A stretch of DNA of 64,000 nt from Owenia fusiformis (taxonomy: Eukaryota > Annelida > Polychaeta > Sabellida > Oweniidae): the NCBI GenBank assembly GCA_903813345.2, contig CAIIXF020000005.1, positions 31,935,375 through 31,999,374 on the forward strand, written 5' to 3'. This document shows positions 11,027 to 23,000 of the stretch, in pieces; position 1 is the stretch's first letter; each line of letters opens with the position of its first letter. The translations under genes were made by a program, and so were the position numbers. Below the pieces are notes generated by a model. The model was not told the DNA's origin. It searched no databases and was given only the letters and a program-made list of their open reading frames with translations.

Positions 11027-13165
11027 GTAATTTGTACATCAATTATATTTTATTTGGCGTATTTGGGACTTGATTAATGTGAACAGTCTAATCAATTTAT
11101 GTTTGTATCTTCCCACTTTGATAGATTTAGCGCATAATCATACTCATACACACAAGCAATATTGACTTCCCAGGGTAGATCACATCTACAATATGTACTA
11201 GCTCATATAAGTCCATTTTTCCCAGTTTAACATGATTTGCATTATATACTGTATATAAACTTGCAAGGGCAACCTTTAACTGTTCATTTCTGATTCGTCA
11301 TTATATATCTATTTTAGGAGCAGACAGGTTTATGAATGACATTGCACTGATGACTGGAAAGAAGCCTTCTATTTGGTGGCGAATATGCTGGCAAGGTCTG
11401 ACTCCATTCCTTATCATTGTAAGTAGTTCCTAAATCTCTGTAATGATGTGTTTGAATGTTAGTATACCATCCCTTTTCAATAGTGAATTTAGTATTCCAC
11501 ATCCTATATTTTGTAAGACTATTATTTGTCTATATTTGTTTAGAAATGGCGTTTTCATGGAATTGACTTAATAGTTGTTGTTGCTATTGTAAAGATCGGT
11601 CAAATTAGTCTAGTTATTCTACCCAGATTACATACTTTTTCATGTAACCAACACAATTACAAGTGGTGACATACTGATATGTTGTCTACAACTTTTTTGT
11701 GGATGGTGTTCGGCATTTGGGGATTGGCCATTAATATTGGTTTCTGTAACAGTTGGCATATTAATGCCATGTTTATTATTATTTTCAGTTTATTCTATTA
11801 TTTACATGGATAGACTACTCCCCAGCTAGGTTTGGCGACTATTCCTTCCCTGAGTGGGCAGATGGCTTGGGCTGGTGCATGAGTTTCACTTCTGTTATAT
11901 TCATACCAATCATGGCTGTCTATAAGCTTTCCAAGGAGGAAGGCTCATTCTTAGAGGTATGTATCAAATTTGGAGATTCTATCTGATCATGGGCTTCATT
12001 TTTTCTGGTAAAGTTTGGGTCATGAATACTTTACTTACAGACTTCATATAAACCTGGAAATGTGTGCATGCATTTATTTTTTTGAACAGGGCTTAAGTGT
12101 CAGGGAAATTGTTAATAATAAAATGTTTCAGGGAAATGTATGAAACTTAACTTTGTAATTTGTATCAGGATTGAAATGTACTTTTTACATTTTGAAGTTT
12201 GAGCATATATTTTTCGAATGACTCGAAGTTACAAATTGTTTCATGATAGCGTCTGCGCCGGGTGACGACACCATCAATTGAGTGGGGCCCAGCACTAGTG
12301 AAACATCGGAGATTGGTGAATTATGTTAATGGCTTTTGGACTGACCCTAAAGCTGCACTGGGTGTTGTAAACCCAGCTATGTCATATAGCAGTATGAATG
12401 GAAGCTCTGTCAAGGTAGGTAGATCTGCTACTATGTGTAATTACAGAAATACACAATTTTATGCTATGAAGTGTGGTATGGTAGAATGATACAGACACAT
12501 TGTTTGTGGTTGAATGCAACTTGTAATCCTGAAAAAATGCCTGATAATTGAGGTTGGAGGGTATGTTTAATATGTTTCCATGGCAACCAGTTAACCATGT
12601 GACATGGACTTGCACAGTAAGTTACCAGATACCAATATATCCTAGTAATTTGAAGACATCCTGCTGAGTATTTAATAAGTTCTAGCGCAGTTTCATAGTA
12701 CCGGGGGTTTAAATTATAGTCCAGAAGGGAATAAATGGCCACAAAATCTCAAAGCTGAAAATCTAAGCTCCAATAATTCATATAAATATGCAAAATCATG
12801 CAAGTAAAATAAAAGATTATGTCCCATGAATTCCCTCTGAGTGCATGTTCATATCCTCGTTCCGAATGTATTAATAATCTACTTCTCTTCATAAAACACA
12901 TCATTTGGGTGTCTTTATTGCTGTTATGCGAATAACTTCACAAGATTTCATTAAAAATCAAAAAATTGAATGATGAAATAACTTCCTGTTTCAGGTGAGC
13001 TACAATGGTGTGCCAATAAGCCTGACCCCTGGCTATTCAACCCCTGGGTACTCCACCCCTGGTGGTGAAAGTATAGATGGGAGGAGAACTCCAGGATCTC
13101 AAGCTACAGGAACATCGTACATCTCACAGGCCAATAGTTCAGTGTCATATGAAAGTGTTGTGTAA

Positions 13166-13467
13166 ATCAACATGTTGAATACCGGTGAAGAAAATCAAGC
13201 CTAGAATTGAAATAATAAACAGGCTGTCTTTACTAGTTTTCCTGATAAAATGTTAATTTTATATAAAGTTGATATCTATAGTGTTTAAACAGATGCTTGG
13301 TTGATGCAATCTTTTTAGTTCTTCCAAGATAATGTTAGCCTTGCCCAAGTCGGTGTTTTTTTTACTTATCTGATCTTAATGTCTACATCAACAATCCTGG
13401 AAGCATCAGGGAGTTGAATTGAAACAAGGGGTTAGAAGGAGGATAAGACAGCATGTACATCTGGGAC
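13166..13467 (+). terminator. SLC6-A 3' UTR with polyadenylation signal
   Basis: AATAAA at 13214-13219, 49 bp after the stop codon. The same hexamer lies at 61982-61987 in copy B. The minisatellites that follow are therefore probably outside the mature transcript. Confidence 0.5.
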
Positions 13468-13995
13468 ATTGACATGTAGATCTGTAACATTAAACTTGAT
13501 ATGTAGATCTGAGACATTAAACTTGATATGTAGATCTAAGACATTAAACTTAATATGTAAATCTAAGCATCAAACTTGATATGTAGATCTAAGACATTGA
13601 ACTTAATACAGTATGTAGATCTGAGACATTTAATTTGATATGTAGATCTGAGACTTTAAACTGAATATGTAAATCTGTGACATTAAACTTGATATGTAGA
13701 TCTGAGACATTAAACTTAATATGTAAATCTGAGACATTAAACTTGATATGTAAATCTGTGACATTTAAATTGATATGTAGATCTGAAACATTAAACTCGA
13801 TATGTAGATCTGAGACATCAAACTTAATATGGAAATCTGTGACATTAAACTTGATATGTCAATCTGTGACATTAAACTTGACATGTAGATCTGAGACATT
13901 AAACTTAATATGTAAATCTGTGACATTAAAATTGATATGTAGATCTGAAACGTTAAACTTGATATATAAATCTGAAATATTAAGCTTGATATTAC
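13468..13995 (+). repeat. 27-bp minisatellite downstream of SLC6-A
   Basis: About 19-20 degenerate tandem copies of GACATTAAACTTGATATGTA-GATCTGA. The 27-bp unit is a multiple of three, so it stays open by chance in one frame. A shorter array is present at 62226-62400. Confidence 0.85.
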
Positions 13996-14242
13996 ATCTG
14001 TAATTTTGAATTTTATATGTTCATCAGTGATGTGTTACTTGATTTGCAGGTCTGTAAGATTTCACTTCATATTTATATTATACTTGTACATAATACTTGA
14101 TGTGTAGATTTATGACATAGAAACTCACTCAATACATGTATATCTGTAACATTTGTGAATTTAATTATGGATCTGTGACTTACAAAATGACTCAATGTGT
14201 GTAGGCCTATTTATGACATTTAACTTATGTGACATATAAGTC

Positions 14243-15170
14243 CTGCAGATCTGTGATCATATGGATTATTTTGAGCAGAATTCAATTGGAAATTATTATG
14301 TGTAGTATATATTCATGCAGATCTGTGATCATATGGAATATTTTGAGCAGAATTCAATTGGAGATTATTATGTGTTGTATATATTCATGCAGATCTGTGA
14401 TTATATGGAATATTTTGAGCAGAATTCAATTGGAGATTATTATGTGTAGTATATATTCATGCAGATCTGTGATTATATGGAATATTTTGAGCAGAATTCA
14501 ACTTGAGATTATAATGTGTAGTATATATTCATGCAGATCTGTGATAGTATGGAATATTTTGAGCAGAATTCAATTGGAGATTATTATGTGTAGTATATAT
14601 TCATGCAGATCTGAGATTATATGGAATATTTTGTGCAGAATTCAATTGGAGATTATTATGTGTAGTATATATTCATGCAGATCTGTGATCATATGGAATA
14701 TTTTGAGCATAATTCAATTGGAGATTATTATGTGTAGTATATATTCATGCAGATCTGTGATCATATGGAATATTTTGAGCAGAATTCAATTGGAGATTAT
14801 TATGTGTAGTATGTATTTATGCAGATCTGAGATAATATGGAATATTTTGAGCAGAATTCAATTGGAGATTATTATGTGTAGTATATATTCATGCAGATCT
14901 GAGATTATATGGAATATTTTGTGCAGAATTCAATTGGAGATTATTATGTGTAGTATATATTCATGCAGATCTGAGATTATATGGAATATTTTGAGCAGAA
15001 TTCAATTGGAGATTATTATGTGTAGTATATATTCATGCAGATCTGTGATCATATGGAATATTTTGAGCAGAATTCAATTGGAGATTATTATGTGTAGTAT
15101 ATATTCATGCAGATCTGTGATAATGAATATTTTGAGCAGAATTCAATTGGAGATATTTATGTTCAGTATA
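14243..15170 (+). repeat. 72-bp minisatellite downstream of SLC6-A
   Basis: Thirteen tandem copies of a 72-bp unit starting ATGCAGATCTGTGATCATAT and ending GTGTAGTATATATTC. The period is 24 codons, which produces a 352-codon ORF made only of repeats. No start context, homology or conserved codon pattern supports translation. A contracted, rearranged array lies at 62655-63290. Confidence 0.9.
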
Positions 15171-15862
15171 TATTCAGCAATACTCTTATCACTGATCAAT
15201 TTTAATATTTTTACTAATTATGTCACCATCATAAGTGGAGACACGTTGTTATGGTGCGTTTTGCATGTTTTTGCCTCGTTGTTTTAATTAGGATTGTCAG
15301 AATGGAAGAGGCAGACTTTGAATGTATTTAGTAGACTGTACCTGTACAACTGTCCTATTTAATGTGAAATGAAAGACTCACTCCCGTTATAATTTTGTTT
15401 ATATAGTACTTGTTTTAGTTCTTCCAAATGTACTGTAATGATTATTCAGTACAAACATTTGCCAGCTAGTTTGTTTTCTGCAAAGATTTATTTATTCAAT
15501 TAGGTTCCAAGTCATAAGATAAATTGAAATGCAGAAAGACCATTGAACTGAAGAATTTTAGATTCATGAATCTCTTGGAAACTCTACAAGAATACTCGTG
15601 TTGTATTGCTACTGTAAATTTATGTATGCTATATTATATTTGTTAATATTTATACTTGAAGCAATCTCATTCTCAATACAAAATCGATGACAGGTTGTTT
15701 TGATGCAGTATGGCAGGTCCTGCTATACTAGTAGTTTGTATGCACTAGGACAGACCTATTCATTATATTCCATATTTATTGGCTGGATTTACCTGGCCCT
15801 ACTTTGATATTGTTTTGTTGTGTTGTATCATTATATAAATGTTGTGTTAGATAACTTAAGGG
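15171..15862. other. Right end of duplication copy A
   Basis: Non-coding DNA homologous to 63291-63672 with some deletions in B. Similarity stops after GTTAGATAACTTAA in both copies, which marks the duplication boundary. Confidence 0.65.
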
Positions 15863-17343
15863 GCCAAAAAGTATATGGGTAAACACAGAAAATTTAGTCT
15901 TTTTTTTGTTTTAGTTTTTATTCTGTAAGATGTCGATATTTTAATGTTAACAAACATTTTTATTATCATTTTATTATATGATTTCCCATAATCCTTTGTA
16001 CAACGTCTGCTAATAACAGGTGACCTCATAGTGATAGTGACAATTTACTGAGCTTTTCTTATTGGCAGCAAAGGATCATGGGATATTTGAAAATGGTTGA
16101 TAGAAAAATCAAAATATGGGTTTACCATACTTAATAACTGTTAAGTGATACATGTACTTATACTCATCCCATACATGTGCTTATATTAATTCCATACATG
16201 TGCTTATACTCACCCCATACATGTACTTATACTCATTCCAGACTTGATGATTCAAAGGAAACATCTGGCTTTGTATTTGTTTTATAAGCTATGTCAATAT
16301 ACATATACATCATATATTTAATACAGATCTCTGTTTTGTGATCACATATATACATATTCCTGGTTACAACAAGATAAGATGTATAAGAACAGACCATTAA
16401 ACCCATCCTCGGAACACAGGCCTCTAGAACTAGTACCTCCTTCTTCTTGGAAAAATAATGCAACAATGACTCCAAAAGAACATTAAATTAAAAAAGGTCA
16501 AATTATTTTCCTTATTTATTGAGCATCTTTTACAATTGTCCAACCAGTGTATTCTCATTTGATTCCTCCCCAAATACAACATCTTTAGGACTATTAAAGA
16601 TGCAATTTATGATAAGATAGTTGGATAATTTTTTAATATTTTTGAGACATAACTTTTTTGAAAAATATTATCAAAAGTTGAAATTTTATTTGTTTTCAAA
16701 TCACATTCTTAACTTTTATTTTGTTTTCACAACTTTCATCACCTTGAAGATGCAAACTTCGCCATCCAGCAAACTCGCAATGACATTTTGTGCGAATAAG
16801 TGATTTTTGTGAATACAAAAAGATTTGAATTGCAACAGAATAGAAATATAGATTGAAATACAAATTGCAAATGAGTTGCTTGACCAATAAGGTCTCAGGT
16901 TTACGATTATTTCATGTCGAAGACATGCCCACGTTTGAATACCTCTGGTCCAATCATACAGGGTTGAAATTCTGACATTGTGTTTCAGTTTCATTATTTT
17001 TTCTAGCCTTTTGCCTAAAAATACCTACATATAACATAAAGAGTAAATATACCTTTGTTAGCTTATTTTAATTATCATACATGCATTTTGATTCATATTT
17101 TTGGGTTATTTTGAAAGTGTACAGGGTTTTAGTAATTTCAATTTACTGATTGAATAATAGATTAAATGTCCATGTATCCTTTGTATGTAACATTAAAACA
17201 CGCTTTAATGTCTTGATTAATTTAATAATTTGTTTAATTTAAGTTACTCAAATTCCACATGCTTTCATGATTTATAATTTAAGCAATCAAGAAAAAAGAA
17301 AGTATGAATTCATATGTTACATTGTATTTCTGTTTTCTTGCAG
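15863..17343. other. Non-coding stretch between duplication boundary and SLC6 TM5 exon
   Basis: No exon recognised. A short tandem repeat at about 16140-16245 has four copies of a unit like CCATACATGTGCTTATACTC. The rest is AT-rich and featureless to my reading. Confidence 0.5.
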
Positions 17344-17849
17344 GTCATGTATTTTACAGCCACCTTCCCTTATGTGGTACTATTTATCCTATTTGTATGT
17401 GGGGTGACCTTAGATAATGCGGGACAGGGAATCATACTCTACCTTCAGCCTGACTGGCATTATCTAGAAAAGGTATGGTGCTTTAAATAGACATTTGGGA
17501 AAGTTGTCCAAGTCCAAAGCAAACAGCTTTCATTACAACTCTCATATTATGACTGCATCATACTTATACACTTCATAGTTTTTGATCTTAATGAGGACAC
17601 ATATTAAAAGTAATTAAATTGTTTTTTTGTGTCATTCCAGTAAGAAACCAAATTGGAAAATCTTAAAATTAGAAGCAGGGCACTGATAAAAAGCATGCAA
17701 ATTTAGAGATGTTCAGTGTTTGGATATAGAGATTACACTCAGTAATATATTGTAATTTTTTTTCATTAAGGTTTGGAATGATGCCGCAGTGCAAATCTTT
17801 TCTCTGTCCAACTGCTGGGGAGGCCTCATAGCCACAATAATTGTCTCAG
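17344..17849 (+). CDS. SLC6 transporter exons for TM5 and TM6 (copy B, isolated)
   Basis: Two exons. Exon 17344-17472 (acceptor ttcttgcag, donor gtatgg, phase 0 both sides) encodes [16 protein letters not shown] and later [12 protein letters not shown], the TM5 segment and following loop. Exon 17771-17849 (acceptor ttcattaag, donor gtatgt, phase 1) encodes [20 protein letters not shown], the TM6 unwound region. The C-W-G-G-L-I stretch fits the glycine-transporter-like branch. They lie after the end of SLC6 copy A and 1.3 kb before the astacin-B stop codon, so by position they are the upstream exons of copy B, with the whole astacin-B gene inside the next intron. No exon encoding the following Y-N-K-F segment was found. 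Confidence 0.8.
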
Positions 17850-18265
17850 GTATGTTATTGTTGTTTTATTCAACCTAATATCTGACACTAGAGGCTTCCA
17901 TGGCTGCAAAGTGCATTTGCAAGAACACCTTTCACCATTTTTCACACATTTTTTTACAAAGTAGCACAACTTATTGCATCTTTTACACTATAGCCTCTCT
18001 AAACTCATATCTTCATTACTGTAAACTAATATTTGATGGTATTATATCTTGGGGTTTTGCAATTTTGAGTTTCTGTGGCTATTATTTTTCGCTTATCTTC
18101 AGTTTTTCAAAAATGGTATTTTCGCTTTATGGTTTTGTGAAATTATTCCCGCTTCTTTTCTAATTCCCGAAATGAATTTAAGAATCCAAGAACTAGCAAA
18201 AAATGCGAAATATAGTGTGTGTGTGTTTGTCCTGATGATGAATGGTTATTTTAACCATATAATTA

Positions 18266-18649
18266 TCCCACAATATGAAGTTTGAGGGGGATATAAAACC
18301 ATTTGTCCGTTCATCTGTCTGTTCATGTGTCCGGGCAATAACTCATATACCAGTAGACGGATTTGATTAAACTTTTAAAGGCTTATGCGTAATAGGTGTA
18401 GGACCTTTGCTCTGGAAGGAATTTTCAGTATGGTTGCTAGATGCTAAAATTTTATATGCTGCTATCTAGGGACAGATGAGCTCTGCCCGAGAAGAAATTT
18501 TCAAGATTGCAGCTGAATTTCAATATGGCCATCATTTTTCAGAAAAATCATTATGTTTGATAACTCAGATACCAGTGGATGGAAATTTGAGATGCTGACA
18601 TGCTCTGTTCGGTGGGATTTGCTACTCCACTGAGTTGCTGTTTTAATAG
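18266..18649 (+). mobile_element. Helitron-like element, copy 3 (short)
   Basis: Starts TCCCACAATATGAAGTTTGA, has the GGCAATAACTC internal motif, and ends with GTTCGGTGGGAT, the hairpin GCTACTCCACTGAGTTGC and AATAG. It is shorter than the copies at 717 and 28400. Confidence 0.45.
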
Positions 18650-19193
18650 TTTTTGACCATATCATAGTGGTGAATAAAAAAGTCATTGATTTATTAGTAA
18701 AAATAATCAGCTTTTTATTGTTAATTTATAATGTGATATGATATACATCCTATGATAAATTCATTGGAATTTGACTTTGAAGCAAATATACAACATGGAA
18801 TGATGAGAGCAAAACAGTATTTTAGAATTGTGACAATTTATGAGTTTATCTCTATTTTTTTACATTTTGAATAGCTTGAACCACTATAAAATACTATAAA
18901 CAGTGCAAAACAATGTCTAGTCTTTTGCATTTTTAAGTGTGTTAGCATGTGTCACATACAGTAAAACCTTGTCTAATCCTTCTTTTGGACCAGCCAAAGG
19001 TGTTTGAAGTAGAATGTTTTTAGCATTTTTTTTCAACATATAGGTGTTCAGAGTAGAGAGGTGTTTGAGTAAATAGGTTTCACACTAGTGCTAAAATTAT
19101 AATTAGTATAATTTTTTTCTTGATACTTATTGTATCGTAGACCTCTTACATTCAGTTTGTCAGTTTGGTGATTCTCTCATTTAATCTGCCTAA

Positions 19194-20012
19194 CTAGGGG
19201 GTAATTTCAAACCCAATTGAATAAATCCGACATTGTTGTTCATTCAGTTCAACCCAGCCACCAACTTTAATGTTGTCTGGTTCAGTATGGGTTTGCCACA
19301 CCGTGCCATCTAGTACACTAGGAGTTCCAGTTCTGCACATCTTATATGTGATACCAGCGGTGCTGTCAGCGTAGAAGAAACCAACTTTGTCATTAGGTTG
19401 AACCTGGAACCAAAATTTAAATGTTACATAATACTAAAAGCCCACTCTACAAGTATATACCCCTGGCCACTTCAAAAAGCATGTGAAACCATATCTAATA
19501 TAAAACGTTGACATAAAAATCAACTTTTGTTATGTAACAACCATTCACAACATTGAATTACCTGAATTCTCTTTTCAGCTTCTATATGAAATGTGTTTAT
19601 TCTTCTCGGATGTATTAACACTTCATTTGATCCCACTAAAGTGAAATTTAATGACAACTCATTTCGACGCCATATTTGCATGTGAACCGTTGTGTACATC
19701 TCGGAGTAAATAACCCATTTGGAGATTCCCCCTCCTCTTGTAATGCGTAGAGTGTTCATGTCAATCACAGTCAGCCAGTTTGGACCATCAACAGTGCCGT
19801 AATTCATCATTCTATTTTCTTGGTAAATTGGTACAGTTGATGATGCTTTAAGAAATGGAAGATTAAGAAACTGCATTACATACAGAGTATCCAAAATTCA
19901 TTATTACAGTAAAAAGCTGTTTTGTTAGCACTATGTATAAAATGTTGGTTTTGAATAATTTTGCTGATTTAAAACAACCTACCTTCACACTTAGGGACGT
20001 TTGTAGAACAGT
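19194..20012 (-). CDS. Astacin-B C-terminal region, exons 33-35
   Basis: Micro-exon 19983-20012 (DCSTNVPKCE) follows the second hevein-like module. Exons 19562-19845 and 19194-19403 encode residues about 1683-1846: a beta-rich segment with WVIYSEMYTTVHMQIW, then VQPNDKVGFFYADS, and a C-terminus ending FEITP. I do not recognise a named family with confidence; the hydrophobic pattern suggests a jelly-roll-like sandwich. Stop TAG at 19194-19196. Confidence 0.75.
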
Positions 20013-23000
20013 CTGAAAATAAATGAGTACCAATAAACTGTATATTATGGGTCCCATCATAATTCATTGATTCAGTGCAATATTATATCTAGGTCACACT
20101 TTGAAACATGTTGCTTTATTACAATAAAAATAATTCAATGTGAGTACTTTTTATCAAATATTTGGAGTGACATTTGGCCAAAATAGAAGTCACATTTAAA
20201 GAATTCTAGTTTATCATCATAGTTGCTTCAGAGTTGTTTACCAAATAGACCATCATATTGTAGGTGGAAAATGGTCTCAATTGGTAATTTCTTTGTAGAT
20301 TGTGAATCATTTTGTCACCAGAAGTGGTAACATATTGTTATAGTCTCCAATCTTTTTACTGACGGTGTTTGGCATCTGTAACAAATTACAAGGTGCCGAC
20401 ATTTTGTCATGTGAATGCCTTGTAGGGGTTTAATATTCCCATACCTGTTACATCATACTTGTCCCTATAATCTATGTTTTTGCAATAGATCTCTGTTTTG
20501 CCACACCAACCATGTTTACTGCAACATGGATAGATCCCATCCCAGCCAGATATAGGGGAATCAATGGGGCATTCAAGGTTGTTAAACATTGGCCCACATC
20601 TACCATCTTGACTTATGATTGAAGGGTGTTGTACTAAAAATATATATAAATGTTATGGTGTCAAGCATTGGGACCAGGCTCAAGATTAATTTTAGAGGTT
20701 TGATTTATATAATGCAGCATATATATTTTATTATACTGTACAGTATTGGCCTTTTAATTTATATTATTACATTTGTTAAATGTATCTCTCTGTATCAGTT
20801 TTTAGCATTTAACAAATGTGATTCACTACCTGACATTTCCTGCTGTTTTGGTAGTGAACATAAGTCAAAACTACACTGTGTCCAGTCGTCATCCCCAGGG
20901 GCCTCATTTGGATAAGCTTTCCCACCCATGCTACGACACTGGGCCCCTATCAACTCAATGCTCCCAGTAGGTTTAGAGCTAGCATTGTCAGGACAAGAAT
21001 CTGAAATCAATGCAACTTTTGCATTTTGTTGTCTTGGACGAAAATGTGACAAGCTGGAGTAAGACCATTGATTGGATTTTATTTTTCATGTATTTTTGGT
21101 GCTCAATAAGAAGGTTATCTCAGTGGTAATCATTACCCAGTTTTGATGGGATATATTGGAAGCCATTTGTCTGATCTGTGTAGCACCAGTCCATGTGGCA
21201 CAATACAATGTCATCATCTTCATGATTTCCATTCACATTGCCCTCCATTATCTTACAGCTGCTGTAGGGCATCTGCATACCACCATATGCCTTCTTGGTG
21301 TTATCTGGACACTGTCCAGGCTAAACAATACAAACATCATTCATGTACATGTCCATTTCATATTTGATGGAAATACTTTGAAGAATTAATTTTTTAGGTT
21401 CACTTATATGTTAGTCTAGTGAAGGTAGTGAAAACACAGAATCATGGATTCCTATGTTAACTAAGTGATATACTTGAAATATTTGAGCTTATAAACCCAT
21501 GAAATGAAATATTTAACAAAAGTGAAGATAAGTACTTTAGATGGTACAAGTCCTTTTCTCAGTCCCCAGTTGTCAACACTGCACCAGTCTATGTGACATT
21601 TCACCCAGTCATCAATTCGCTCTCCAGCCTTACTATTCCATTTGCCTCCCATATCTACAAAGCAATGGTAAGGCATTTTAAATTCATTGACCTAGAAACA
21701 TTACAAAACTAGAAAAACCAAGAGTGATTATTACAAATATAGTTAGGATTCACTCCATCTCTACCTTTGCATTCTCTTATGATTGCCATGATTATACCAT
21801 ATCCAATCCACGTGTTCCCATAACATTGCCCTCTGCCTGCACCCATAAACATTCCCTCCAGTGATAGACCTGAAATAAAATATTTGGCAAAGACTGAAAA
21901 AACTAAACATAGCCAAAAATGATAATTTCTACATTTCTTCATTTCTACATGAGAAAATCCAGTAGCACTAAAGAATTAAACATATTGCTCAAATATAGTA
22001 ACACCTACATATCATGATAGGTTTTTGCATTATATTTTAGCTTACAATATTCTTACCCGTACATCCTTTAAGTCTTGGTACAACTGTAGCAACACCATTT
22101 ATGGAAGTGCATGCCATAGAGTGGAACCCATTAGTAATTTCATAACCATCATTACATTCATATGTGACACTGTCACCAATCATCAAAGAATCATCTCCAG
22201 AAACAACCATAGCATTTTCAACATTTCCAAGCTGTGCACATGCTGTAAAATGGAGTCTACTGTTATTTCCAAAATGGAGAATGTTTAAAAAGGTCATACA
22301 TAAAATCGTTACATTATTACAATATGATATAAAATGATTTTTTGTCTGGTTCTCAGAAGAAACATATATGTGTAGTTTTAATGATTCTTTAGCTTATTTT
22401 TGCACATACTTTACACTTATTGTCTTATCTGAGATTGCTTCTTGTTTTAGATAGATGTCTTGGGTTGAGTTCTTTGAAATTTTACCCAATGAGAGAGTTT
22501 CATTGTGCCTTAGCCAATTCTACAAATGATGCATGTAAAATGAATATTTCATACCTTGGGAAGAGGCATATTCCTCCCTATAGTCTACACATTCAGAACA
22601 TGTACAATGTGCCTCTTGCTTGCCACACCAGCCTCCAGAGCTGCAACAGGGGTAGATTCCATCCCACCCTGGGATTGAACTAGCAATTGGACACTCAGTG
22701 TTGTGAAAGTTTGCACCACATCGACCATTGGAAGAAATCTTCGAAGGATCTTGTTCTTTCAAAACAAATCAGTTATTTATTAATCAATTTGAAGCAATGG
22801 AAGACTACATGCCAAGACTATGCTGCTTGCATCTTTTTGAGGAAATCATTGAATTCAAAGATGAAATCTAACTGGGAATATTTACTTTAAATTATCCCCT
22901 CAATGGTAAGCATTTTGAGCTCTTATGCAACATTCAAATGTACTTACCTTTAACCTGTGAACATATTCCACAGGTTTTCTTGCAATAACGTGTGGCAAAG

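Larger units (their letters stand above)
7771..13165 (+). pseudogene. SLC6 neurotransmitter transporter copy A, exons TM7 to C-terminus, with two in-frame stops
   Basis: Sodium/chloride-coupled transporter of the SLC6 family, plasma membrane. Exons: 7771-7895 (TM7), 9991-10103 (TM8, LGLDSQ), 10443-10571 (TM9), 10927-11026 (TM10), 11318-11418 (TM11), 11789-11956 (TM12), 12250-12414 and 12995-13165 (cytosolic tail). All splice sites and phases fit. The tail starts with R-L-x4-T-P-S-x-E-W-G-P-A-L, a pattern found in glycine/neutral amino-acid branches, and ends S-V-V, a possible class I PDZ ligand. The TM10 exon has TGA at 10948-10950 and TAA at 10960-10962 where copy B has TTA and TAT. TM7 through TM9 and TM11 onward remain open, so the damage looks recent. 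Exons before TM7 would lie left of the window. Glycine-transporter-like assignment is by motif memory only. Confidence 0.85.

Noticed and set aside
13677-14003. 108-codon ORF with LNLICRSET repeats
   Set aside because: Product of the 27-bp minisatellite; no start context or homology.
13468-15170. CRISPR-like array
   Set aside because: Units are contiguous and degenerate with no unique spacers, in a eukaryotic gene flank.
14229-15287. 352-codon ORF, repetitive peptide
   Set aside because: It is generated entirely by the 72-bp minisatellite; the unit is a multiple of three, and it lies past the SLC6 polyadenylation signal.
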